Positions 56,790 to 64,000 of a DNA stretch of 64,000 nucleotides are shown one piece after another. This DNA is from UBA7672 sp963738625. GTDB lineage: Bacteria > Pseudomonadota > Alphaproteobacteria > Caulobacterales > Hyphomonadaceae. Position numbers and translations under genes: made by a program. Location: NCBI GenBank assembly GCA_963738625.1, contig CAVTXH010000017.1, positions 1 through 64,000 on the forward strand, read 5' to 3'. The notes beneath the pieces are model-generated. The model was not told the origin of the DNA and made no database searches. It saw only the letters and a list, made by a program, of their open reading frames with translations. Position 1 is the first letter of the stretch. Each line of letters opens with the position of its first letter.

Positions 56790-58625
56790 TTACTCGACGG
56801 TGACGGACTTGGCGAGGTTGCGCGGCTGGTCGACGTCCGTGCCTTTTTCGACCGCCACATGATAGGCGAGCAGCTGCAACGGGATGATCGTCACGATCGG
56901 CTGGATGATCCGCTCGCAGGCCGGGATTTCGATCGTCGCCCAGGGCGCCTTGCCGGCCGCCTTGATGCCGGCCGCATCGGAGATCAGCAGCACGCGGCCG
57001 TGGCGGGCCGAGACTTCCTGCAGGTTGGACAGCGATTTCTCGAACAGGTGGTCGTGCGGCGCCGCCATGATCACCGGCGTCTTTTCATCGATCAGCGCGA
57101 TGGGGCCGTGCTTCAGCTCGCCGGCGGCATAGCCTTCGGCGTGGATGTAGGAAATTTCCTTCAGCTTCAGCGCGCCTTCGAGCGCGATGGGATAGTGCTG
57201 GCCGCGACCGAGATAGAGAATGTCGCGCGCCTTGGCGATCTCGACGGCCAGCGCCATCACCTTGTCCTCGACCTTCAGCGCTTCGCCTATAAGGCGCGGC
57301 AGTTCGAGCATGGCGGCGACGAGCTTCTTCTCGTCCTCGCGGGAGAACTTGTTGCGCGCGCGGCCTGCGGCTACCGCCGTGGCAAGGAGCGCGCAGAGTT
57401 GGGCGGTGAAAGCCTTGGTCGAAGCAACGCCGATCTCGACGCCGGCCAGCGTCGGCAGCACGGCGTCGCATTCGCGCGCGATGGATGAAGTCGGCACGTT
57501 GACGACGGCGGCGGTCATCACGCCCTGCGCCTTGCAGTATTCCATCGCGGCCTTGGTATCGGCCGTCTCGCCCGACTGCGTGACCATCAACGCCAGCGTG
57601 TTCTTGGTCAGGACCGGATCGCGATAGCGGAATTCGGAGGCGACATCGACATCGGTGACGATGCCGGCGATCTGCTCGAACCAGTATTTGGCGACGAAGC
57701 CGGCATAGTAGGCCGTGCCGCAGGCGACGATCTGGATGCGGTCGAACTTGGTGAAGTCGAGCGTCTTCTTGCCGGGGCGTGAGGGCAGGACGGCCTTGAG
57801 GTCGTAGGCGTCGACATAGGCGGAGATGGTGCGGCCGGCGAAGTCAGGCTGCTCGTAGATTTCCTTCTGCATGAAGTGGCGGTGATTGCCTTTTTCAGCA
57901 GCTGCGCCGGCGGCCGGCACATGCGTCTCGGCGCGCGTCACTTTCTTGCCTGAAGCGTCGAACACATCGTAGCTGGTGCGCGTCAGCAGGCACCAGTCGC
58001 CTTCCTCGAGATAGATGACGCGCTGGGTGAAGGGTCCGACGGCGAGGGCGTCGGACCCCAGGAACATTTCCTTGTCGCCGATGCCGATCACCAGCGGCGA
58101 GCCGCGCCGGCCGCCGAGGATGAGGTTGTCCTCGCCCTCGATGATGGCCGCGATGGCGAATGCGCCGCGCAGCTGGTCGAGCGTCGCCTTGAATGCGTCC
58201 TTCGGCGACAGGCCGTTGCCGAGGCCTTCGTCGATCAGGTGGGCGATGGTTTCCGAATCCGTCTCCGTCTCGAACTTGCGGCCGCGCCCTTCCATCGCCT
58301 CGCGCAGCTCGCGGAAATTCTCGATGATGCCGTTGTGGACGATGGCGACGCGGCCGGCGGCGTGCGGGTGGGCGTTGGTCTCGTTGGGCTGGCCATGCGT
58401 GGCCCAGCGCGTATGGCCGATGCCGACCCCGGCCTTGAGGCTGATCTCGCGCACTTTCTCGTCGAGATTGGCGAGCTTGCCCGGCGCGCGCAGGCGCTTC
58501 AACCGCCCGCCTTCGAGCAGGGCGACGCCGGCCGAATCATAGCCGCGATATTCCAGTCGCTTCAGCGCTTCGACCAGGCGCGGGGCGGCCGGCTGGTCGC
58601 TGAGGATACCGATAATGCCGCACAT
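56790..58625 (-). CDS. glmS: glutamine-fructose-6-phosphate aminotransferase
   Basis: 611 aa. The N-terminal glutaminase domain starts MCGIIGIL with the catalytic Cys2; two SIS domains follow (VACGTAYYAGFV, TQSGETADT; LYLGRGQHYPIALEGALKLKEISY). The C-terminus ends QPRNLAKSVTVE as in the family. First step of UDP-GlcNAc synthesis. Divergent from glmM with a 218-base spacer, so both enzymes of the pathway share one intergenic control region. Confidence 0.98.
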   Translation of the reverse strand: MCGIIGILSDQPAAPRLVEALKRLEYRGYDSAGVALLEGGRLKRLRAPGKLANLDEKVREISLKAGVGIGHTRWATHGQPNETNAHPHAAGRVAIVHNGIIENFRELREAMEGRGRKFETETDSETIAHLIDEGLGNGLSPKDAFKATLDQLRGAFAIAAIIEGEDNLILGGRRGSPLVIGIGDKEMFLGSDALAVGPFTQRVIYLEEGDWCLLTRTSYDVFDASGKKVTRAETHVPAAGAAAEKGNHRHFMQKEIYEQPDFAGRTISAYVDAYDLKAVLPSRPGKKTLDFTKFDRIQIVACGTAYYAGFVAKYWFEQIAGIVTDVDVASEFRYRDPVLTKNTLALMVTQSGETADTKAAMEYCKAQGVMTAAVVNVPTSSIARECDAVLPTLAGVEIGVASTKAFTAQLCALLATAVAAGRARNKFSREDEKKLVAAMLELPRLIGEALKVEDKVMALAVEIAKARDILYLGRGQHYPIALEGALKLKEISYIHAEGYAAGELKHGPIALIDEKTPVIMAAPHDHLFEKSLSNLQEVSARHGRVLLISDAAGIKAAGKAPWATIEIPACERIIQPIVTIIPLQLLAYHVAVEKGTDVDQPRNLAKSVTVE

Positions 58626-58843
58626 GGCGAACTCCCGAACGCTGGTTCCGCTGAATCTACAGCCCCCGACCCCGGGCCTCTACAGCGCGTATCGCCTAAA
58701 GATATTGCAAATAGTGGTCAGCCTTGGTCATGAAGATCACGACTTGGCGTCCGGATATGGCGTATTAACGGCCGCAATGGCTGATCCGCCTGCCGATGTG
58801 GCGGAAAGTCCGCAGGCTGAGTGAAGGTGGAGTGGAAGGGACG

Positions 58844-60190
58844 ATGACGGGGCGCAAGATTTTCGGCACGGACGGCATACGCGGCACGGCGAACGCTTGG
58901 CCGGTGACGCCCGAGATGGCGATGCGGCTGGGCATGGCGGCCGCCACCTATTTCCGCAAGTCCGATCCGCGCCGGCATCTCGTCGTCATCGGCAAGGACA
59001 CGCGCCTGTCCGGCTACATGCTGGAGCCGGCTCTGACGGCCGGGTTCACCGCCAAGGGCATGGACGTGGTGTTGTTCGGGCCGCTGCCGACGCCCGGCGT
59101 CTCGATGCTGACGCGCTCGCTTCGCGCCGATCTTGGCGTGATGATCTCGGCCTCGCACAATTCCTATCAGGACAACGGCATCAAGCTGTTCGGGCCTGAC
59201 GGCTACAAGCTGTCGGACGAGGCCGAGCTGGCGATCGAGGGCCTGATGGCCAGGCCGCTCGATGAGGACCTCGCGGCCTCGCCCGACCTCGGCCGCGCCC
59301 AACGGGTGGACGACGCCCAGTCGCGCTATGTCGAAATCGTCAAGGCGACCTTCCCCCGGAAGCTGCGTCTCTCGGGCCTGCGCATCGTGATCGATTGCGC
59401 CAACGGCGCCGCCTACAAGGTCGCGCCCAAGGCGCTCTACGAGCTGGGCGCCGAGATTTTCCCGATCGGCGACGAGCCTAACGGTTTCAACATCAACCGC
59501 GAGGTCGGCTCGACCGATACGCGCACCATGGTCGAAGCGGTTCACCGCTATCGCGCCGACATCGGCATAGCGCTCGACGGCGATGCGGATCGCGTGGTGA
59601 TGTGCGACGAGAACGGCCGTATCATCGATGGCGACCAGCTGCTCGGCCTCATCGCACAAACCTGGAAGGCGCAGGGCCGCCTCGCCAAGAACGCAGTGGT
59701 TGCCACTGTCATGTCCAATCTTGGCCTGGAGACGCATCTCAAGGGCATCGGCGTCAAGCTGGAGCGCACACAGGTGGGCGACCGCTATGTTGTCGCGCGC
59801 ATGATGGAGAAGGGCCTCAATGTCGGCGGCGAGCAGTCCGGCCACATCGTGCTGTCGGATTTCTCAACCACGGGCGACGGCCTGATCGCGGCGCTGCAGG
59901 TGCTCGCGGCGATGGTCGAGACCGGCAAGCGCCTCTCCGAGCTCGCGCATGTCTTCGATCCGGCGCCGCAGAAGCTGGTGAACCGTCCCTACAAGGGCGG
60001 CGATCCGCTTTCCCGGAAAGGCGTGATCGACGCCATCGCCGCCGCCGAGAAATCGCTCGGCGCGCGCGGCCGGCTGCTGGTGCGCAAATCCGGCACCGAA
60101 CCGATCCTGCGTGTGATGGCGCAGGCCGAGACCGAAGACCTCGTGAAGGAGGCCGTCGACGGCGTGCTGGCGGCGCTCGACAAGGACTGA
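58844..60190 (+). CDS. glmM: phosphoglucosamine mutase
   Basis: 448 aa from the ATG at 58844. RKIFGTDGIRGTAN at the start; the phosphoserine loop MISASHNSYQDNGIK near residue 102; metal-binding DGDADR; and the C-terminal phosphate-binding RKSGTEPILRVM. Converts glucosamine-6-phosphate to glucosamine-1-phosphate, the step after GlmS. Confidence 0.98.
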   Translation: MTGRKIFGTDGIRGTANAWPVTPEMAMRLGMAAATYFRKSDPRRHLVVIGKDTRLSGYMLEPALTAGFTAKGMDVVLFGPLPTPGVSMLTRSLRADLGVMISASHNSYQDNGIKLFGPDGYKLSDEAELAIEGLMARPLDEDLAASPDLGRAQRVDDAQSRYVEIVKATFPRKLRLSGLRIVIDCANGAAYKVAPKALYELGAEIFPIGDEPNGFNINREVGSTDTRTMVEAVHRYRADIGIALDGDADRVVMCDENGRIIDGDQLLGLIAQTWKAQGRLAKNAVVATVMSNLGLETHLKGIGVKLERTQVGDRYVVARMMEKGLNVGGEQSGHIVLSDFSTTGDGLIAALQVLAAMVETGKRLSELAHVFDPAPQKLVNRPYKGGDPLSRKGVIDAIAAAEKSLGARGRLLVRKSGTEPILRVMAQAETEDLVKEAVDGVLAALDKD

Positions 60191-60265
60191 TTCGGGCGTC
60201 CTGCCGCACCCTATGGCCTTCGTGGGCCGATGGCGCCATATGGGCTGACGAAGAGGAGTTCACCC

Positions 60266-61129
60266 ATGGCAGACGGCCTGGACCTCACGCCCAACCGCGT
60301 CGTCGAGATCCCGGCCCCGCGCGGAAAGGTCCGCATCGGCCAGGAGCTTCCGGTCGCCTTCATCGCAGGCCCCTGCCAGCTCGAAAGCCGGGCGCATGCG
60401 CTGGAGATGTCGGCCCGCCTGCGCGAGATCGCCGACAGGCTGGGCTGCCACCTGATCTACAAGACCAGCTTCGACAAGGCGAACCGCTCCAGCATCAACA
60501 CCGCCCGCGGGCTGGGCCTCGAAGGCGCGCTCGATATCTTCGCCGAGATCCGCGAGACGTCGGGCCTGCCGGTGCTCACCGACGTCCACCTGCCCGAACA
60601 GTGCGCCGAGGCGGCGAAGGCCGTCGACGTCCTGCAGATTCCCGCCTTCCTCTCGCGCCAGACCGATCTTCTGGTTGCGGCGGCTCAAACCGGCAAGCCT
60701 GTCAACGTCAAGAAGGGCCAGTTCCTGGCCCCCTGGGACATGAGGAACGTCGTGAACAAGCTGGTGCAGTCCGGCTGCCGCGATGTGCTGGTGTGCGAGC
60801 GCGGCGTCTCCTTCGGCTACAACACGCTCGTCTCTGACATGCGCGCCATCCCGGAATTGGCCGCGACCGGCGCGCCAGTGGTGTTCGACGCCACCCACTC
60901 GGTGCAGCAGCCAGGCGGGCAGGGCACGACCTCCGGCGGCCAGCGCCAGTACGTCCCCGTCCTCGCCCGCGCCGCCGCCGCCGTGGGCGTCGCCGCCGTG
61001 TTCATCGAGACGCATGAGAACCCCGACAAGGCCCCAAGCGATGGCCCCAACATGGTGCCGCTCAACCAGCTCGAGGAGCTGATGCGCCAGATCATGGCCA
61101 TCGACAAACTCGCCAAGTCGTTCGTTTAG
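60266..61129 (+). CDS. kdsA: 3-deoxy-8-phosphooctulonate synthase
   Basis: 287 aa from the ATG at 60266 (AAGAGGAG upstream). FIAGPCQLESRAHALEM, YKTSFDKANRSS, VLTDVHLPEQ, DATHSVQQPGG. Condenses arabinose-5-phosphate and PEP to Kdo-8-phosphate for lipid A-core. DATHSV followed by QQPGG and CHLIYKTSFDKAN fit the family. It lies 75 bases after glmM, on the same strand. Confidence 0.97.
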   Translation: MADGLDLTPNRVVEIPAPRGKVRIGQELPVAFIAGPCQLESRAHALEMSARLREIADRLGCHLIYKTSFDKANRSSINTARGLGLEGALDIFAEIRETSGLPVLTDVHLPEQCAEAAKAVDVLQIPAFLSRQTDLLVAAAQTGKPVNVKKGQFLAPWDMRNVVNKLVQSGCRDVLVCERGVSFGYNTLVSDMRAIPELAATGAPVVFDATHSVQQPGGQGTTSGGQRQYVPVLARAAAAVGVAAVFIETHENPDKAPSDGPNMVPLNQLEELMRQIMAIDKLAKSFV

Positions 61130-61153
61130 GCGCGTTCCGGAAATTCGATCCGA

Positions 61154-61189
61154 ACAAAAACGCCGCCGAAGCGTATTGCTCCGGCGGCG
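61154..61189 (-). terminator. intrinsic terminator of the TonB receptor gene
   Basis: On the minus strand CGCCGCCG (61189-61182) and CGGCGGCG (61168-61161) form the stem, with three further GAGC/GCTT-type pairs toward the loop, followed by TTTTTGTTCGG. It lies 29 bases after the receptor stop and serves the opposite-facing kdsA less well. Confidence 0.85.
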
Positions 61190-61217
61190 CAAGGGACCGT
61201 CCATCCGAACGGGCGTA

Positions 61218-63539
61218 TCAGAAGGACTTGCGGATCGTGGCGAACACCTGCCGCGGCGAGCCCACCATCAGCGTCTGCCGGTCGCCCGTGCCGAAGCCAT
61301 TGGTGCCGACGGTCGAGATGAACTCTTCATCCATCAGGTTCGAGACGTTGAGCTGGACCTCCAGCCCCTCGAGGAACTCATTGCCGCTGAAGCGGTAGCC
61401 GCCCGACAGGTCGACGACCGTGTAGCCGTCGGCAATGGCGGCGGGGTTCTCGGTGTAGGAGAAGAAGCGGTCGCCGGTGTAGGCGATCGACAGCTCTCCG
61501 TAGAGCGACCCATTGTCGTAGCCGAGGTCGGCCTTGAACAGGTGTTCGGGCGCGTTGACCACCGTCTTGCCGCCGGTCGCCTGCAGCACGGCGCCGAGAG
61601 AGTTCCTCACATCGTCGTCATAGGTCGAGTCGTTATAGGAGTAGGATCCGAACAGCGACCACTCGTCGGTGAACTCGTAGCTGCCCGCGAGTTCGAGGCC
61701 CTTGGTGGTGACGCCGCCGACGTTCTGGATGATCGACACGTTGCCGATGATGCCGGCGCCCTGCGCGATGCCGAGCAGCCGGTCCTCGAATGTCACATAG
61801 TAGATCGCCGCAACGCCTTCGAACGGTCCGTTGCGATAGCGCCAGCCGGCCTCGGTCGTCTTCGAGCTTTCAGGGTTCGTCGACGTCTTGATGAGGTCGA
61901 AGGCGGTCTGCGTCTGGTTGTTAGCCGGCGCAAGCGTGTAGGCGCGCATGTTCTCGGTGTAGCCCGCGAACAGTTCGCTGTTGTCGGCCAGTTGATAGCT
62001 GACGCCCAGTTGCGGCTGGAAGTTATCTTCCGAGGTGATCGTGCCTTCGAGATCGGCGGCTGATCCGGTCACGGGAACCACGAAGCCGTTGACGTTCGTG
62101 CCTACGGTCATGTCCACCGTCACCGACTTGAAGCCGGCATTGACGGTCAGCTTGTCGGTGATGGTCCAGGTGTCGCGCAGCCAGAACTGCGTGGTTTCGA
62201 AATCGTACGAGAACGACCACTGCGTCGCGAACGGATTGCGCATGAACTCCAGCGTCGGACGCGGCGCTGCGCGGGTGTTGGCGTAGAAGCGCCGATCCTG
62301 GTTGAAGTCGTTGTACTCATACCAGGCGCCGCCCTCGATCAGGTGCGGTCCAAGCGTCCACGCCGCGGAGCCGAAAATGCCGCTGCGGTTCATGTCGTAT
62401 TCGGTCGTACGCACGGAGATCGGCGACACGGTCGGTCCGCCCTGGCCGAAGGAGAACGGGCTGACATAAGGCGTGAACCAGATGCCCTGGCCTTCGTCCT
62501 CGTGCAGGTAGGCGGTTGCCGACACGCTGAAGGCGTCGGTCAGGTCCGCATCCCAGGTCAGACGCGCCAGCGTGTCGTCGCGCAGTCCCGACGCGTCGTA
62601 GTAGGCGTCGTCTACAGTTGTGATCGGAGACGGATAGACGGTTCCAGCTCCCGCATTGGTCACGGGCGCGCCGGTGTCGCCGCGGTTGTTGGCGATGTCC
62701 GCCACGCGCTGGGCAAGCGTCCAGTCGGGCGCGAAATTGTCCCAGCCATAGCCCAGGCGCGAGATCGCCGCCTCGGCATTCAGCGAGAGATCCTGATAGT
62801 CGGTCTCGCGGCGCTGCGACCAGTCGTAATAGCCCGACAGCACGCCCAGCGGCAGCGGCTGTTCGAAGCGGAAGTTGGCCTGCTTGTATTCCTGCGGACC
62901 GTCGCCCTTCCATTTGTCGGTGGTCGAGTCGACGTAGGAAATATAGGCCTTGCCGCCTAGCCCCGGAATGACGCCTGTCTCGAGGCGCGCGAAGCCGCGG
63001 AAGGTGTTTTCGTCGCCGCCGGTGAGCTGGACCACGCCGCCGAACTCGTCCTTCGGTGCAAGCGAATAGAACTGCAGCGTGCCGCCGAGATTCGAAGTCG
63101 AGTTGGTCGACACAAGGGCTGCGCCCTGCGCCAGCTCTACCCGTTCGACGTTCTCCGAGATGATGGCGCGGCTGGAGTGCAGGCCGTTGTAATTGCCGTA
63201 GGACATGTCGCCCAGCGGCACGCCGTCGAGCGTGTAGCCGAGCTGGTCCTTCTGGAAGCCGCGAATGTTGATGTTGACCGCCCACTCATAGGCGCCGAAC
63301 GGATCGGCGGCGGTGTAGTTCACGCCCGGCAAGCTCTCGATCAGCTTCAGCGCGCTCGATCCGGGCGCTTCGAGGGCGAAATCCTTGTCTGTCAGCGTCT
63401 GGACCTGGCGCGTCTCGCCCTGGCCGAGGATGACGACCACATCGCGATTGGGATCGATTTCCGAAGGGTCGGCCTGTCCGTGGGCTGTTCCCGCACAGAG
63501 CGAGGCCATCGCCACGCCCATCAGCAATCCGAGTTTCAT
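61218..63539 (-). CDS. TonB-dependent outer-membrane receptor
   Basis: 773 aa. Signal peptide LLMGVAMASLCAGTAHGQ. A TonB-box-like DVVVILGQ follows at residue ~33. The plug domain runs to about residue 150 (LKLIESLPGVNY, NINIRGFQKDQLGYTLDGVPLGDMSY, VERVELAQGAA), then the 22-strand barrel ends in ATIRKSF with the terminal phenylalanine. It imports an iron complex, vitamin, carbohydrate or other ligand; neighbours give no clue. No sigma/anti-sigma pair is nearby. Confidence 0.93.
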   Translation of the reverse strand: MKLGLLMGVAMASLCAGTAHGQADPSEIDPNRDVVVILGQGETRQVQTLTDKDFALEAPGSSALKLIESLPGVNYTAADPFGAYEWAVNINIRGFQKDQLGYTLDGVPLGDMSYGNYNGLHSSRAIISENVERVELAQGAALVSTNSTSNLGGTLQFYSLAPKDEFGGVVQLTGGDENTFRGFARLETGVIPGLGGKAYISYVDSTTDKWKGDGPQEYKQANFRFEQPLPLGVLSGYYDWSQRRETDYQDLSLNAEAAISRLGYGWDNFAPDWTLAQRVADIANNRGDTGAPVTNAGAGTVYPSPITTVDDAYYDASGLRDDTLARLTWDADLTDAFSVSATAYLHEDEGQGIWFTPYVSPFSFGQGGPTVSPISVRTTEYDMNRSGIFGSAAWTLGPHLIEGGAWYEYNDFNQDRRFYANTRAAPRPTLEFMRNPFATQWSFSYDFETTQFWLRDTWTITDKLTVNAGFKSVTVDMTVGTNVNGFVVPVTGSAADLEGTITSEDNFQPQLGVSYQLADNSELFAGYTENMRAYTLAPANNQTQTAFDLIKTSTNPESSKTTEAGWRYRNGPFEGVAAIYYVTFEDRLLGIAQGAGIIGNVSIIQNVGGVTTKGLELAGSYEFTDEWSLFGSYSYNDSTYDDDVRNSLGAVLQATGGKTVVNAPEHLFKADLGYDNGSLYGELSIAYTGDRFFSYTENPAAIADGYTVVDLSGGYRFSGNEFLEGLEVQLNVSNLMDEEFISTVGTNGFGTGDRQTLMVGSPRQVFATIRKSF

Positions 63540-63741
63540 TGTAATCCCCTCCGTCCCGTTGACGTCCGTGTGCGGACGCGTTGGCGGGACTTAGAGGCGT
63601 TGTGTGACCGCTCGTTCTCAGTTGCGTGAAGACGGGATGACGCAAAATGTTTCGGCGCCGGCGCCACACTTTCCGCGGTTAGCGGCGCGGGACCATCACA
63701 TGTCGGCCGTGTCACAATACAGCAGTGTTCTGGCGAGCCTC

Positions 63742-63842
63742 GCGAAAATCTCCCGAGTGAATCCAGCGCTCTAGAAAAAAGAGTGAGACATTCTTCAGGA
63801 GAGTTTTCCTACGCCCTCCGGGGCGGGCGCATAATGCCGGTC
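63742..63842 (+). promoter_or_regulatory. conserved leader, copy B
   Basis: Matches the copy at 15722-15822 in blocks AATCTCCCG, GAATCCAGCGCTCTAG, GAAAAAAGA, TTCAGGAGAGTTTTCCTACG and GGGCGCATAATGCC, with one base inserted and a few substitutions. It lies between the TonB receptor gene (divergent) and the second small ORF. Both A and B contain a GAATC (GANTC) site, the CcrM methylation target. Confidence 0.6.
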
Positions 63843-64000
63843 ATGACCACGGCACACCCGCGCGCAAACTGGAGTAGGACCCCTTCGCCGATCCATCACT
63901 GGATGGAGGCGCTGCTGCGTGCGTTTGCGATGCTCTGGTCGGCCGTCGCCGCAACCTTCCAGATGAGCCCCAGCCGCCGGGCGCGTGAGTGTGACACGCC
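63834..64000 (+). CDS. small protein of duplicated family, copy B, cut by window end
   Basis: 55 residues are visible from the ATG at 63834 (the ATG at 63843 is an alternative); the gene continues past the window. MPVMTTAHPRANWSRTPS and EALLRAFAMLWSAVA match the copy at 15814. Between the conserved blocks the residues differ (PIHHWM here, LTELWL there) without indels, and many changes are replacements in the linker only, consistent with a coding sequence under selection. Function unknown. Confidence 0.55.
   Translation, partial: MPVMTTAHPRANWSRTPSPIHHWMEALLRAFAMLWSAVAATFQMSPSRRARECDT

Overview
The window is a GC-rich chromosomal segment of an alphaproteobacterium. Evidence for this is the sucC-sucD-sucA-sucB-lpd cluster, an F1 ATP synthase operon (atpHAGD) without F0 genes, LPS/peptidoglycan precursor genes (kdsA, glmS, glmM, galU), a TonB-dependent receptor, an alphaproteobacterial-type xerC/priA divergent pair and DUF2141/carotenoid-oxygenase-type periplasmic proteins. 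Caulobacterales/Hyphomonadaceae is my best guess, from general resemblance only. I saw no rRNA, tRNA, CRISPR array, prophage or insertion sequence.

Layout. 1-5275: TAXI-type binding protein (cut by the window edge), LytTR regulator, DUF2141 protein, carotenoid oxygenase, MFS transporter. 5392-14559: succinyl-CoA synthetase, 2-oxoglutarate dehydrogenase E1/E2/E3, with two small membrane proteins between E2 and E3. 14627-20917: hydrolases, an EamA exporter, an amidase, a small lipoprotein, and a duplicated small ORF with a conserved leader. 20930-24275: xerC and priA. 24409-32744: periplasmic haem protein, GST/LysR pair, VOC and DUF1330 proteins, methyltransferase, dienelactone hydrolase, cytidine deaminase, pyruvate kinase. 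32745-33858: about 1.1 kb without a convincing gene, filled by palindromic repeats and a third leader copy. 33859-38423: PadR/HAAS pair, a large redoxin-cytochrome-copper-oxygenase-EF-hand lipoprotein, an anchored cytochrome c. 38617-46170: atpHAGD, then a PIN/Phd toxin-antitoxin pair, a secreted protein and a phosphoesterase before atpC. 46280-50996: rppH, divergent polysaccharide deacetylase, a frameshifted proA, an acetyltransferase, a secreted repeat protein. 50993-55571: an in-frame obgE-proB fusion, two GNAT proteins, rpmA and rplU. 55794-61129: galU, glmS, glmM, kdsA. 61218-63539: TonB-dependent receptor. 63740-64000: second copy of the small ORF and its leader.

Working together. The suc/lpd block covers 2-oxoglutarate to succinate with substrate-level phosphorylation; atpHAGDC gives the catalytic F1 head. 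galU, glmS, glmM and kdsA supply UDP-glucose, UDP-GlcNAc and Kdo for the envelope. The proline pathway is odd here: proB is fused to obgE and proA carries a frameshift.

Most unusual items: a roughly 100-bp leader present three times (15722, 63742 and, inverted, near 33383), twice in front of a homologous small ORF; the obgE-proB fusion with a possible internal restart; the frameshifted proA; the four-module lipoprotein at 35396; a toxin-antitoxin module inside the split atp operon; and a PriA that has lost three of its eight zinc-binding cysteines.
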